A DNA stretch of 64,000 bases from positions 196,588,676 to 196,652,675 of the forward strand of contig NC_080671.1 of the NCBI RefSeq assembly GCF_030247195.1. Reading direction: 5' to 3'. The notes below the pieces were generated by a model. It did not search any database. It saw only the letters and a program-made list of their open reading frames with translations, and was not told where the DNA came from. This document shows, one piece after another, positions 1 through 12,356 of the stretch; within the stretch, counting starts at the first letter, position 1; every line of letters begins with the position of its first letter. The position numbers and the translations under genes are program-made. This stretch comes from Topomyia yanbarensis (taxonomy: Eukaryota; Arthropoda; Insecta; Diptera; Culicidae).

Positions 1-1938
1 AAGATGATACTGACATTTTTGTGGCCTGTATGGCAGAATGAAAGTTTTTGCCATACCGTTTTATTACATAGCTTCGAAGCAAGCTAAGGATTCATAGTTT
101 GAGTAAAATAATGTCAATATACTAGCACACGAAGCTATCATCTTAGAGTATTCAGATTTGACAAACTTACACTACTTATAATCGCAAATCAATGCCATAA
201 ACAAAGGAAATCCAATAGAAAACGGGGCAAATATCCAATCATGGGCAGTACAGGTTTGAGACATGCGTTTTGAAAAGCAAAATTTCGCTCGGTAATTCTT
301 TTGCTCCTGAGCGAAAACTGTCAAAATTGTAAATTGCCATAATATGTGAAGGAATAAACGTTCTCCAAGGACAAAGTTCTCCATCTTTAGCCTGTGGTAA
401 AACAAGATATTGCTCGACACATTCGAAAAGTGGTAGTTATTTATTTACATATTTTTAGCTTTTGGCTTAACCCAATGCTTACTCTAGCTAATCCCAAGGG
501 TGAGTATTCATCGGGGATTCGTATTTTTATGAGAATTTGACTTTATTACTGTATAGCATAGCAAGTAACTACAAGCGTCAGCTTTAATTTTGAATCCTTT
601 AAAATATTCTGAATCAATCTACTATAGTCCTTTATTTTTTGCTTATATATTGTTTTTTCAGTCTTTTCTACATTATCCAATAAATTCGAATAGAGAAATC
701 ATTCTAGCACTCGAAAAGTTTGTATTTCTGAGAAAAATTTATCAATATGCTTTGGATTTTTCATGCTTTTAATGTAAGAAGGTATAAAATTTTACCCGGC
801 CTTAGAGGCCCGGTTTCCCTTTTAGCGTTAGGATTTTAGCTTGCCTTCACAAGGGTTAAGAGCTCTCGAATAGAACATGTTTTCATGTATGTTGTAAAAA
901 TATTGATACCTCACCTCATTTTTGCATCATGAGTGATGCTCCAGCAAGCCTGTGTACAGGACACGACCACGGTGACATTAAAAATATAGCTTTTTTATCT
1001 ATCACACATATCGACACACGTTCTTGTTCACTCGCCTGTTTTCATATGTTACAATTTGCTATATACCCTCCCCATTAAAACATAATTTATTGAAGGTCTT
1101 TTAACGGTAATCTATTAATTAATCAAGTATCTCACTAGGTGATTGGCATTATTTGGCTGATCCATCTAGTAAAAATAGGCTGGTCTGTCCAGAAAATATA
1201 TTCAAAAGAAAAGTTCCATATTGAGAGCTGTGATGAGGAAACCCACGCCCGCCAACGGAAATATACAGATTCTCCATAAATAATGAAATTTCATTTTCCA
1301 TTTTAAATTTCAATAATGTACTAATGAACTTAAGTAAACAATCTTAAGTGTAAGTATTTCTTGATCGATTAGTGGTGGAAAAATGAAATTATTTGATAAA
1401 TTACATTGTTATGCAACGTTCGCACTACCAGTTAAAACGGGTTTTTATGCTATCTTGGTGACATTTTTCTTGTTGCTAATTATTAAAACGTGTTATAACT
1501 CTGTAGTGTAAACGTTGTATTATTAAACCAATTCTGCAGCGTTTTATGTTATATAGGTGTTTTATGTGGTAATAGGACTGACATAATTATATCTTCAGTA
1601 CAGCGGTTTGTTTCATAATTTAAAATAGATTTATTTTAAAATTTAAATTAGTATACCCAACCGTATTTGTTGTATACCTTAAAACGCAATTAGAACTGTG
1701 TTTTAAATACATAGGGTAGGACAGATATTCTGACTGGTTAAACTGGGAAAACAATTTTAAGTCCAGTAACGCTTAAGACATGGCTTGAATTTGAATCGAA
1801 AAAGAACACCCGCTTCAACTGCTGCTGGGACGGTAAGTTCTGTTTTAAAATTTTCCGTTGTGTGCAGTACGAAACAAAAGTGTTTGAAATTAGAAAACAA
1901 AAAGTTCTACTGGGAATGTGATTGTTTCCGATGCAATT

Positions 1939-2056
1939 ACACTCAGATTTTTCACGCAGGGGATACAGGCCGTGTAAATGAAAACCGCGTAAATTAAAAA
2001 CAACGCGTTAATGAAAACCGCGTAAATTTCAAAATCCGCGTAAAAAACCTGAGTGT
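1939..2056. mobile_element. Small MITE with ACACTCAG termini
   Basis: A short element whose ends are inverted repeats. The left end reads ACACTCAGATTTTTCACGC and the right end is the complement of ACACTCAGGTTTTTTACGCGG. Between them are several copies of an 'accgcgtaaat' phrase. There is no coding capacity. It is a non-autonomous DNA element, called from the ends alone; the superfamily is not clear. Confidence 0.6.
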
Positions 2057-2379
2057 ACTCTCCTATATATAATACTACGCTGCTGAACAGTGCAATAACT
2101 ACAGAAGCACGTTGTCAGATGCCTTACTGATAAAAAACATATAACCGAAATATGAAACATGAAAACCAATTGGCTCTTTACCCTACGCAGCTACAAAGCG
2201 CCGTAAACATGGATTAACAAGTTACAACGCACACGCATGTATAAAAATAAATATATTTTTTTCAAACGCAACACTCTTAAGCAGCACACACCGTATTGAA
2301 TTAAATCCAAACCACCCCGCCCACCCACTTTGCAAATCATTCTGTGACACCGTGCTGGTACCCGAAAAATCCGCACACG

Positions 2380-2530
2380 GCCACCGCTGCCGAAAATGCA
2401 TAGCGTCTACCGTTTATTGTAGTGCCCAGACGCTGCAGCCATGATCTTACCCGTTCGACATAAGAACAAAAACTGATTCAAACGGGTACGCGTCACCTCT
2501 ATTTATAAACTAACCGTATATGGTTTAGTC
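2380..2530 (-). promoter_or_regulatory. Core-promoter-like cassette, copy 1 (TATA + Inr + MTE)
   Basis: On the minus strand TATAAATA (2507 down to 2500) is followed, with the initiator A 33 bases from the first T, by an arthropod initiator TCAGT (A at 2474). About 17 bases further on is CGAACGG, which fits the first seven positions of the motif ten element (CSARCSS). A short reading frame starts at the ATG at 2442 and stops within about a dozen codons. The cassette recurs at 2540-2680 and at 37450-37610 with the same TATA-to-Inr spacing. The transcript it would drive is unknown; it may be a decayed TE promoter. Confidence 0.5.
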
Positions 2531-2539
2531 ACTTAGGTG

Positions 2540-2680
2540 CGAGTGTGTGCAAATGCCAACGTTACCGAAAATCGATAGCGCTTATTGCATCGCCCGGAGA
2601 CGATGTTGCTCGTGTGGGATAAGAGCAACAACTGATTTAAACGGACATGCGTTGCTTCTATTTATGACTTTTCGTGTTTC
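2540..2680 (-). promoter_or_regulatory. Core-promoter-like cassette, copy 2
   Basis: A diverged tandem copy of the neighbouring cassette. CATAAATA (2666 down to 2659) precedes the initiator TCAGT (A at 2633) by the same 33 bases, and the initiators of the two copies are 159 bases apart. The downstream MTE-like stretch is weaker than in copy 1, and the ATG seen in copy 1 is lost. Confidence 0.45.
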
Positions 2681-3535
2681 ATTGAGCAACTAAGCTGCCC
2701 TCTTTTGACGGCTGTGTCTGAGAAATCTGCCTCACGAATGGTATTTTTCCCGTTTTTTGTGAACTTTTTAATTTTACCAATTTCCAAAAGTCTACTTTTA
2801 TTGGGGAGATATTAAATTATTACCAATATTTAAGTTAGGTGTTTCTGAATCGGTTGGTGTATGAATGATTAAAATCCATCTAGTAATATCGGAGTTATAA
2901 GCGTGCAAACCTTACATAGTTTCGTTACATGGGAGATAGTTTAGATTTTAGAATGACACCTAGCCCCAGATAGTGGAGTAAGACATTTTTAATGTCAAAA
3001 TAATTAAAAACTGTAAAAATGGACATTTATACATAAATTTTCATCCCAATTAGAATTCCTTCGTTCACGGCCTAGTTATAGTTATACTCGAAAAATACGA
3101 AAAATATTGGATTTTACTACTGAGTTTAAGGGTATATAACACCTAAGTGATCAAAGACGGGAATATAAATTTTCAAACTCCCTTAGTTGCATCGAAAGGT
3201 ATCTATAACATGTACCGCCCAAACTTCAGATAAAAACTTATCTTTGTGAACTACGGCGTAGCATTCCATTTATGAGCGTGTGCAGTCGGGGGAATTGATA
3301 CCGAAGAGGTGATCCGATGAGATATGATTTTTTTTCCTTTGACCAAACAGAGAGACAACAGCTTCTATTTTTTGTTATCCCTAAAACTCGTATGTAGGTT
3401 ACCTTCCGATAGCGGTGGTCAGCTATCATACACTTATCGAACGAGAAGCTTCATCGGCTCTTCGGAAAAACATTCATCGTGGTTTAGGGGCTTACCGATT
3501 ACATATATTATAGGAGCCATAAATATGTTACTCAC
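2681..3535 (-). other. Probable intron downstream of the semaphorin exon
   Basis: It begins with the GTGAGT donor next to the exon. No further exon, TIR pair or long ORF could be supported apart from the short repeat fragment at 2940. Confidence 0.45.
2940..2985. repeat. Short interspersed repeat fragment (also at 55506)
   Basis: About 45 bases starting TTTAGATTTTAGAATGACAC and ending in a TAGTGGAGTAAGA-type phrase recur with a few changes at 55506-55551. It is probably a fragment of one interspersed family; no element boundary was found. Confidence 0.45.
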
Positions 3536-3638
3536 CTTGCACCCACCAGCAGACTGTTGCTGGTGCCATCCCGTAGCACTAGCTTGAAGTAGTCGATTGT
3601 CGATTCATTTCCCTGAAACTTTAGGTACTCCTCGTCGA
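3536..3638 (-). CDS. Internal exon of a semaphorin (start of the Sema domain)
   Basis: On the minus strand a pyrimidine-rich acceptor (…ccccctgttccag, 3639-3651) opens a 103-bp exon that closes at a consensus donor AAG|GTGAGT. Read as 2 nt + 33 codons + 2 nt it has no stop. It contains DEEYLKFQGN, then YFKLVLRDG, then LLVGA. The pattern of F-x-GN, (D/H)-(Y/H)-FKL, a D and LLVGA(R) is the opening of the semaphorin seven-bladed propeller, the extracellular guidance-receptor or ligand domain. The next residue would be Arg split by the intron (AG|R), as in family members with VGARN. A membrane class-1 semaphorin (Sema-1a-like) fits best, but one exon cannot settle the class. The preceding exon (signal peptide) should lie at higher coordinates, and later exons below position 1. 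Neither was recognised here. Confidence 0.8.
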
Positions 3639-3873
3639 CTGGAACAGGGGGAAACAAGAAAGAAAAATAGATACAAATAGATTAGAATTTGTGCGGTCAC
3701 ATAATCGGATTGTGCGGTTGGTTCATTCGCCCATCGATGCTGATTTATTTATCTCATTTACGAAATGGGCAGTCGAGGACGTGGAAAATAAGTTTTTCTT
3801 TGTATGTATTATGATAATGGCTCAGTAGAATCGTTTATCGAATCAAATCAATATTGCATATTCTATTGGTCAC

Positions 3874-4650
3874 ATATCGTCGCTGTTGTGCTATCTTATG
3901 ACAAACGCCATTTTGGGGTAAACTGAGTTAGATATGCCACTATACTTGTCTAAAAAATCTCTACAAAGTGGCGTTTACAGAATTTTGACATTCTGCTTAG
4001 TTACTGAGATATAGCGAGACACGCGCTGAGACATTTTTAATTTTTTGCTTCAAATGCCTGTGTCTTGGGATTGGCTCAAAATATCTTGATGTATAAGAAG
4101 TTTTTATATGTAAAACTATCTGAGAAACACAATCGCATAATCATTTTCAAAACAATAATGCAAGAATCGTGAGAAAAATGCACTTTAAGTTATAAACTGG
4201 AAATATAGCATATTTGGCAACACTGTAATAAAAAATAAATATTTTTTCTAGATTCCCTGACTCATTTCCTTCAAAATGCATCTCGTCAATTGTTTATAGA
4301 CCAAATGAAGCCAAAGATATGAATAAAAGTTAATAATTGATGATTTTTTGTATAGAAAATTTTCCATGCACGATTATGACACGCCATACAAATTTTGTCA
4401 TCAATACACACCTATGACACGTGCGAGTGCGACTTTTGTTTACATTTATAGTAAAAACTCGCAACATAGTCTTCTGATCTTCGTAATATTTGAGAGATTA
4501 ATACAGAATAGATAGAAGCATCAATTGTCTTCTTTGAATTGTTTGTACCATTTATAAGTTTCAAGATACTCAATCTTAAACTTTAAAAATCGTTTTTCTC
4601 GAAATGTGAAAAATGGCGCTTGTCATAAGATAGCACAACAGCGACGATAT
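3874..4650. mobile_element. 777-bp TIR element, family member 1
   Basis: The ends are inverted repeats of about 40 bp beginning ATATCGTCGCTGTTGTGC and running into an 'aaacgccatttt' phrase. The whole 777 bp recurs at 17429-18206 in the same orientation, closely similar along its length. There is no transposase ORF, so this is a non-autonomous DNA transposon. The ATAT at each end may include a TA or AT target duplication. Confidence 0.85.
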
Positions 4651-5600
4651 TGTTGCTTTGTATAAAGCGGATAAGCAGTGCAATGTAGGATTGATGGAAA
4701 TTGAATTGACAGAAGGCCATTCAAGCTAAACTAAAATTGACACAGTGGTCGAATTTCTACCTAACGATTCTGATTCCGTAGGCAAAATTATCTGATGAAA
4801 ATAAGTCAAGCGGAAAACCCCCTTGGCTTTACACTCTGAATGCAAAGCCAGTATCAATAAACATCTGATAAGAGATGAGCGAAATACTTGGTTATTCTAC
4901 CGGGAAGTGCTCACATACAAACACACGTACAGACTCGCGAAAGATGAATGAGGTCGATTTCAGATCTCGACTGCCTAGAAATAGAATGGGAACAGCTTGG
5001 TACCGTTCCAGTGCAAAAAAGTCAGCCATAAACAATGGTTGGTAATTTATCACGAACGATAAAACATGTTTATTTACCGAAAAGCAGGGAATGTGCGAAA
5101 GCTGGTGCATTGGTAAACTTTAGGTTCTAGCAAGTGGAATAACAGTTTCAAAATAATATAACAGAAGGATAGGAAATATGTTATAAGAGCGTGTTTATGT
5201 ACCTAAACTGGCCAAATCCAAACCCGTCAGTCAGCATGTTGATTAATCGATAAGAATTGCAAATTGAATTGGAAATCAGATACCGACTAATTAGTACATA
5301 TCTGATAGTACATGAAAGTTTGATATATTTCATTTGAAATTGTAAATGCTGAAAGCAGATCCGTAAATATCTGTAGCGACTCCCAGTAAAATGAATAATA
5401 TCCGAAAATATAATTTGAATTACTTCTCAGGTAAAACAAAGAACTTGATTCACTACCCTTGAAATCTAACCATCAAAAAGAAATAGTAAGATGAATATCA
5501 ATAGATATTAGTGTGGAATTCATGTGTGTGTCAATGCCAAATAGTGCAAATAAACAATATCCAAAGCAATAAACACGAAAGATATTTTATTAGTTACGGA
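4651..5600. other. No gene or repeat boundary recognised
   Basis: AT-rich non-coding sequence. No splice-bounded coding segment, TIR pair or tandem repeat was seen. Confidence 0.4.
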
Positions 5601-5614
5601 ATTTGCATTGCGAC

Positions 5615-5685
5615 TTTGTATCATCAGAATCCGACACTAACTTAGTGACTGGACTAAACTAGAGCTGGATTGACACTAACACTAT
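5615..5685 (-). ncRNA. Degenerate hammerhead-ribozyme-like motif
   Basis: On the minus strand GUGUC (5676-5672) is followed by an 18-position helix I with only two mismatches (AAUCC pairing with GGAUU at its base), then an exact CUGAUGA core (5627-5621). The helix II and GAAA segment that should follow is not intact, so this is a relic unlikely to cleave. Helix I is clearly related to that of the array at 48281-51284. Confidence 0.5.
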
Positions 5686-6141
5686 TTGTATTTCTGAGCA
5701 AACTTCTAGTCCAGTATGATGTTTCGCAAGAAATGGAATTATAATTAAGCCGATGAGAATTAATGAAGTCGAAACTTGGATTGGTTTAGCAAGCCGGTGA
5801 AATATGCAATAATATATAAAAAAAATTTAGCACAAGTTTTTGAGCGACTCATATTGTCAATATTTTTTATGGGATTACAACCTTTTTGTGCGAAAAATGT
5901 CAAGAAAGTTTGAATTTACGTAAAGGCATAAAGCAATGATTTCATTACATCAAACTTATAATATTTTCGTAGTACATTTTTCAGTCAAATTAACAAGCAT
6001 AAGTTCATAAAAATGTGTTGATAATTGGTGGAGTTATAACTTTTCCCCCGAAACCCTTTTTATTTAAGAGGTTTGCGATGATCACCAATAGATCAACTAA
6101 AATCCCAAAACTCAAAAAATTCCATTAGTATATGAGTATTC

Positions 6142-6298
6142 CTCGTACCTTAACGATTAGTTTAATAAATAATAATTTTTTTCTGCATTCGGGAATGTTT
6201 TCCTAAAAAAATCATTGTTTTAAGCTCTAAAAACTGCAATAAATAATTCTCATTCAACAAAAATTTATTCGTAAAGAAAGGAATCGTTAAGGTACGAG
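6142..6298. mobile_element. 157-bp MITE with 17-bp perfect TIRs
   Basis: CTCGTACCTTAACGATT at 6142-6158 is exactly inverted at 6282-6298. The AT-rich interior has no ORF. It is a non-autonomous element of unassigned superfamily. Confidence 0.65.
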
Positions 6299-8202
6299 AA
6301 ATTAATTACGGTGAATTGAAAAAAAATGCCATGATCACAGAAAAATCATTTTTGGAAAAACGACATTTCGAGAAAGTCGAGTTTAAAATTTCAAGTTACC
6401 ACTGGTTTTGGAAAAAGAGGCGCGCTTGGAAGCGCTGTAAGTTTCGATCTTTATCGCGGATCTCTATAAAAATTTGGGAAAATATTTTCAACGAGTTGTA
6501 CTTTCAGATACGGTAATAAAAAAATCGATCTTTTGAAAAATAAAAAGGTATGTAAACCCTTAATTCGCTGAAACTGTGAAAGACGAAATATTTTAAAGTA
6601 ACTTTTGCATATATTTCCAAGCTTTCCTTTGCCGACCGCGTCATAGAAAGGTCGATCGTTCCGGCTCACTCACCACGTGGAATGTAGTTCTACGTATCTA
6701 CTCCTCGCGCTATTAGATTTAGAAAAGCTCATAGACACAATAGTACTTGTACTCTTTATTGTTACTGAATTTCGTATTTAATATGTACTCATGACAAAAA
6801 TACCACGAAATGGAAATTCCGAGAATCGCAACTAAGATCCTGTAATCATGAACATAAATCACGCTACCCTGATAGAAAAATCCGATAGCAAACTCATGAA
6901 TATAATATCACGGTAACTTGATGAGAAATCACAAAAATCGTGAATAAGCTCCTACAATCATGTACATCGTTTAATTGTCGGCTATGTATTCCCAAATTAT
7001 GAACAAGGATCACAACAAAAACTAAACATGTCCAGGGAAGAACCATAGTAACCCTACCAAACATTCGAATGTAACGCCAGTGCTGTGTAATTTCACGATG
7101 GTCTTGGAATTGTGACGGTAAATATTAAGTGACCGCATCACCACACAAATGATCGTTATTTCATTTCAATTTTCCTCGCATAGTGTTTCAGCCAACTATC
7201 TTTCACAGAAGCCGTGCGAGAGAGCGCATTGAAACGACAAACACATTGAGTACCATTTATTTTGTATTGGTATGGTAAACGAAATATTATCAGTGTATTG
7301 TACTCAGTCAGCATGCGCCACTTTGTTGATTTGTTCTCCTTCTTTCTGTTTCTTTTGTGCAAAGCTATTTGTGTGAAACCGTCTATTTGTTAATACTAAC
7401 TCGTTGTTTGTAATAAGATGACCATCAAAACCGTATTTATATCGTAAATAAAATGATGGTCAGTTTCAATTCCTCTCAATAATGATTCTAAAGAGTGAGA
7501 GATACAGAAGAGAACCGTTTTACTGTTGTCAATTCATTGGAGTGAAAACCGTAACTCAATACGCTTCGCGTACTGTTTTGACTGCTACCCGTTTCATTCT
7601 CTTTTGTCTAGCAGGTTTACCATCAGTACCGTGATGGAGCTCAGCACTGTAACGCCTTGTATATAATCGACGCGAATTAGTTTGTTGGAAACACAAATAC
7701 TTTCATGAATACTAGGTTTACTATTCAAAATTTCAGGAACTTGGCCACGATTTTCGTAAATCGTTCAGTTCACGAAATCGTGATCGTGAATTTACGAATT
7801 TATGAACGATTTTTTTCTTTGTGTTTTCCAAGTTATCTTTGAACTGTGCAGCCAACGACGTGGTTCGATATTGTATTGTCCAAGTATGAGTTGTTGTACA
7901 TTAACGAATCATATGGGAGCAATTCGCACACAGTTCGAGACCGAAAAAAAATACATTTGCGCTCTAGAGGATATGTGTTGGGTGTATGTTTAAAAGATTT
8001 TATCAGTGATATAAATACATTTTTTAAACATTGTGAAATTTATTTGGGTCCACAAAAAATAAAAAAAAATGTTTGAAGGCAAATCGGGCCTGTGTAATCG
8101 CCAGTCCGATTAAACGTCATTTTTGATCAAAATTTAATATTTTTCATATATCTAATTTTCGGATATTTTAGAAAATTGATTTGTTCTACGAAAGTCTTTG
8201 AA
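6299..8202. other. AT-rich stretch with no recognised gene
   Basis: Only short ORFs without family signal. A small hairpin (GACCATCA…TGATGGTC) lies near 7420-7461. No exon could be supported. Confidence 0.35.
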
Positions 8203-9087
8203 GTACCGTAAACCGGGATGACTTTGATCATCGGGGTGACTTTGATCAATCGAAACTTTTTTCGTAGATCGCTTATTAAACCAGAATAGTCTACCGAATC
8301 ATTTTAATTTGAAATGATTTTTACTCTAAACTTATAAAATACTGATTTGTTACACTTTTTGAGTATATTGTTCGGTTTTTGGGTACAAAAACTTAAAAAA
8401 AAACGAAATTTGACTTTACCTAATTTTTACGAAGCTTTGTAAGGTGTCATTTTTTATAAAACAAATAAATCTCAGATTTGAGCAAGAGTAATAAATTACA
8501 AGCGAGTTTTTATTTTCCTTTAGATTGGGATATGCTAAATTTAGTTTTAAGAGTTTGTTTATTTTTAATACATTCGCAAAATTTATTGTTCAATATTCCA
8601 ACGTGTTAAAATGAATGAAATTTTTTGTACATTGATAAAACACTGAAACAAAACAATTTTAGCAGTTTTAAAGGTTTTCAGAACCTTTTATTCTAGTTGG
8701 ACACAAATTATATGAATTTTTGTTACTCGAATTTTACAGTACATTAAAATACTTTGTATAATCCCAATTAACATCTATTTAACAATGCGTATCTTTCGAG
8801 AATTAGTTTATACAAACATTTGAATGAAAAACGTTGACATCAATAACTTAATGTGGGTGAACATGCAGGTGTTCAAAGTCACCCCGGAACACGAAAACGG
8901 ACTTCAACTTGAAATCATTTTTGAAAAAAATAGCTGTAAGCGGACAATTTTAGGTAAAACCATCTAATATTGTTCTCCATACATCAGTACATAGTTTAAA
9001 AATATTAAACTTGAAAAAATGTGTTGCGTCTAAAAATATGTAACGATTACTTCGAAAAGTGATCAATGTCACCCCGGTTTACGGTAC
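8203..9087. mobile_element. 885-bp TIR element (GTACCGTAAACCGGG ends)
   Basis: The left end reads GTACCGTAAACCGGGATGAC, and the right end is its inverse with one change (…GTCACCCCGGTTTACGGTAC). The 'ggggtgactttgatca' motif is repeated just inside the left end and inverted near 8870 and 9060. No ORF encodes a transposase; this is a non-autonomous DNA transposon. Confidence 0.75.
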
Positions 9088-12000
9088 GCACATTTTTAAT
9101 TCAAAGCACCTTGGCTTTTCGAACATCATTTTTTGGGGAAAGCCTAATGCAAACCTCCACTCCAGGAAACAGCCATCACGAACATTTTAATGAGAAAATA
9201 ACGTTTATGATAATTTTACAGGTTTTACTGAAAAATCCATAATCTTCGTTGCGGTTGCCACTAGCGAGTTGATTGAACTTTTTATATACATATAACCAAA
9301 TACAACTATTGTGAATCTTCTTGTAATTTGGATCTCTTTATCGCAGTTCTTGATTGCATATCTGATTGAAACAGAAATCTATGCCAGTCTAGGTGTTTAC
9401 TTCGTAACGAGTTAAAAAACAATTCGGAATTGCGATTTCAAGTGAAAAATTATCCGTGCAAAACTCAGCTAATGACTGGAAAGAAAAAGTCTTCTGAATT
9501 CGTCATTTAATTTTTCATGAACGTATCCTAATGACTCATTGCTTTTGACAGATCTTCACCAAATGATCAGTAGAGTATATGCAATTGAATCTGTAGGTAT
9601 GGCTTCTTTAATTTTTTGTCACTCCCTGCACCATCACACTCGGTTGCACAATATTCGAGTTGCTTTTGTCAATTTTCTGCCATCAAATGACTTGAAGATG
9701 ATGATGATGGCGGCGGCGATGCTTGTCGTGAAGAATGGGTCCAATAAATGGCACAGTTGCCGTTTGATGCTGATACCGAAAGAAAAAAACAAGAAAAGAT
9801 TATGTCGCTCCCGGTGCAGTCTGATTCAACTGCCAGACTGTCTTTCGCTGTGAGAGTAGTTGATATAAAATGGCGCTGATGTGGATGGTGAATCGTAGAT
9901 GATGATTGCCATTGTGTAGCGCAATTGAAGACTGTCGCATTTCTTCACACACAAAAGCCACTAACTTAGTGGGAATTCCAACAGAGGAAATCCGCTTTTC
10001 AATGATACAAAGTTACAAGCTGGTCGTGAGAATTGTATCATTTTTTGTGACTCATGCCACCTTACTTCACAGTTGGCAAAGATACTTCTTCGTTCCCGAA
10101 TAACAAAAACACCGCTAAAAGGGCGAACATCATCATTTGCCAAATTAATTACGCAGCAAGGATTTGGTCCTAATTCTATCACAATCATCAATTTCCATCC
10201 GACTGATCTCTTTTTAATCCTCCCCCATCATCGAGGATCTGGCGAGCCGGAAACAATTTCACTGCCATTGCGTAATTGCAATCCATTCCAGTCCGGGCCT
10301 CTTGTTCGATACTCAACGGGTCGATCGGTATGTGCACTCGCTTATGGAGGTTTCAATTCGCAAAACCACATCAATTATAACGATTTTCAGCTCGTTTCCT
10401 CCCTCCTTTTTCGGCTCTAACATTTAGACCACAGCAGAAAATAATATCATCAAAATGTGTTATCTGTGCACAATTCCTCCGCCGGATCCGAAATCAAATT
10501 AAAACCGAGGAAATCGATTAAAGATATAGGGATCTGCCCTCGCAAGACAGCCTTCTCGGTCACCCCACACCCCACCGCTGACTGACTTTCCCGAAGACAG
10601 AAAGCCCGAATTGCGCGTATTTATTTTAGGAATGGGGAAAGGTAACGGATATGAAATAAAGCTGAACACGATTCGGGCCAGGAAGCGCAAGAGATTTGTT
10701 GCCGGGCCACATATAGCGTGCAGGAACGGTAGGCGCGCGGCTAGGGGAAAACGATTAAATTGTTAAATAAGGCGAAAAATGGAATCCGTTCGAGCATTTC
10801 CCTTCGTTTTCCGTTTTTCTTGCAGTGATTCATGCCATTGCTGGTAGCACAGAATTGCTCGTGTTTGGGTTAGTTAAGATTTTCAGTGGCTTATTTGGGT
10901 CGATGCCAAATATGTAGGTGATGGTTTGAACTTTCAAAATGTTAATTCAAATATAGAGCAGGCAAGAAACAATAGTAAATCGATTTGTAATTCGCATATC
11001 CTAAGATATGTTGTTTGCAAATTATTGGAAATTTAAGCTTAAAAGTACATTTAGCACGATTTAGTTTAAACAAAAGAAACTGTGAATCTTTGATGAACGT
11101 GAACCTACTGACCCGACAAACTCTAATCAACAGATTACGTTGTTCGTATGCAGCTGTGGATTGGAAGCAGAAAACCAATAACTGCTACCACCGTTGCGTT
11201 TCAACACGAAACAAAATTCCACAACGTCATATCTCTCAAAGATCCTCCCGGTCCAGCTCTGTGCACTAAATATCACCAACACACACATACGTCAGGATGC
11301 TGGTGGCGGTTGATCTATGTTTGCTCATCTATCAAAATGTAGGACACCGTCTCCCGTTCATGGTTCAGCGTCCCTTAGCTGGGAAGCCCCCAGGAGTAAG
11401 CTGCATGTGCTGCATCGACGACATCCGCCATCACATCAGTCTTCAGGTGTTCATCTTATCACTGTCGAAGCTATAGCCCGGCTGCAACACCTGGCACACA
11501 TCTCTTGTCAGCTGTGGCTGGGGCATCTGGCGCTTTTACACTTTATCAACGAAGCCCACCCGCTCTGATACGCAGCCATTCATTCCGTATCTGGCATAGG
11601 AGGACCGTACACCGGAACAGATACCTGAACAGATATACGTAGATATATGATGAGAGATGGTTATGACTGGCGCCGCTAACAGACGCGACGACGAGGAAAA
11701 TGTCACCATGTAAGTAAGTAAGTGAGTGTAGATATGGAGTAAAGTTTACAGCATCAACAATGATTTATGATGGGGTGCATGAATAATTGAAATGATAGAG
11801 GAAAATTAATGACGTTGAATGTGAGTGTGCGGGCATTATTTCTGGCGCTGCCGAACATTCTACACTACGGATAAACACTAATAAAGAAAATTTATGGCAT
11901 TCCGAGGGAGCACTTCCGAGCGAAGGAATGCCGAAGGTTGGCAGCATAAAGCATAGCAGTGCTGTTGATACTGGTATCAAAAGCCGCACCAGCATCATTT

Positions 12001-12348
12001 TTAATTCACTTAATTGGTTTCAGTATTTTTACGCACACACACAGCCGCAAGGCTGTTCCATTCCGTCTGATGGCAATGTCAATCCACTCAACAAATCCCG
12101 CTATAAATAGGCATTACGCAAGCTTATTGTCCATCCGTGACTGACCTCAAAATTGAATGGACAATTTGAACGGTAAAAATGGGTGTTTGTTATGCCACAC
12201 TTCTGTAGTTGGTGTTTTATCAAACGAACACATTCACGTAATCCCGATTTGTTTTTATTACAAATGAGTAATTAGCGATAGGTTTTCGAAATATGATTCA
12301 TCCAATCATTCAAGGTTTATTCAACCGACAGTTGGGGGTATGTGTCTG
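9088..12348. other. Long stretch without a recognised gene or element
   Basis: Mixed-composition sequence, more GC-rich and unique-looking from about 9.5 to 11.7 kb than its surroundings, including a short GAT/GCG-rich run near 9697-9720. ORFs on both strands lack domain signal, and none is bounded by convincing splice sites. It is probably intronic. Confidence 0.35.
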
Positions 12349-12356
12349 CTTGGTTA
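12349..12356. repeat. hAT-type 8-bp target site duplication, left copy
   Basis: CTTGGTTA directly abuts the left TIR (TAGGGTTCG…) and is repeated exactly at 17307-17314. Confidence 0.8.
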
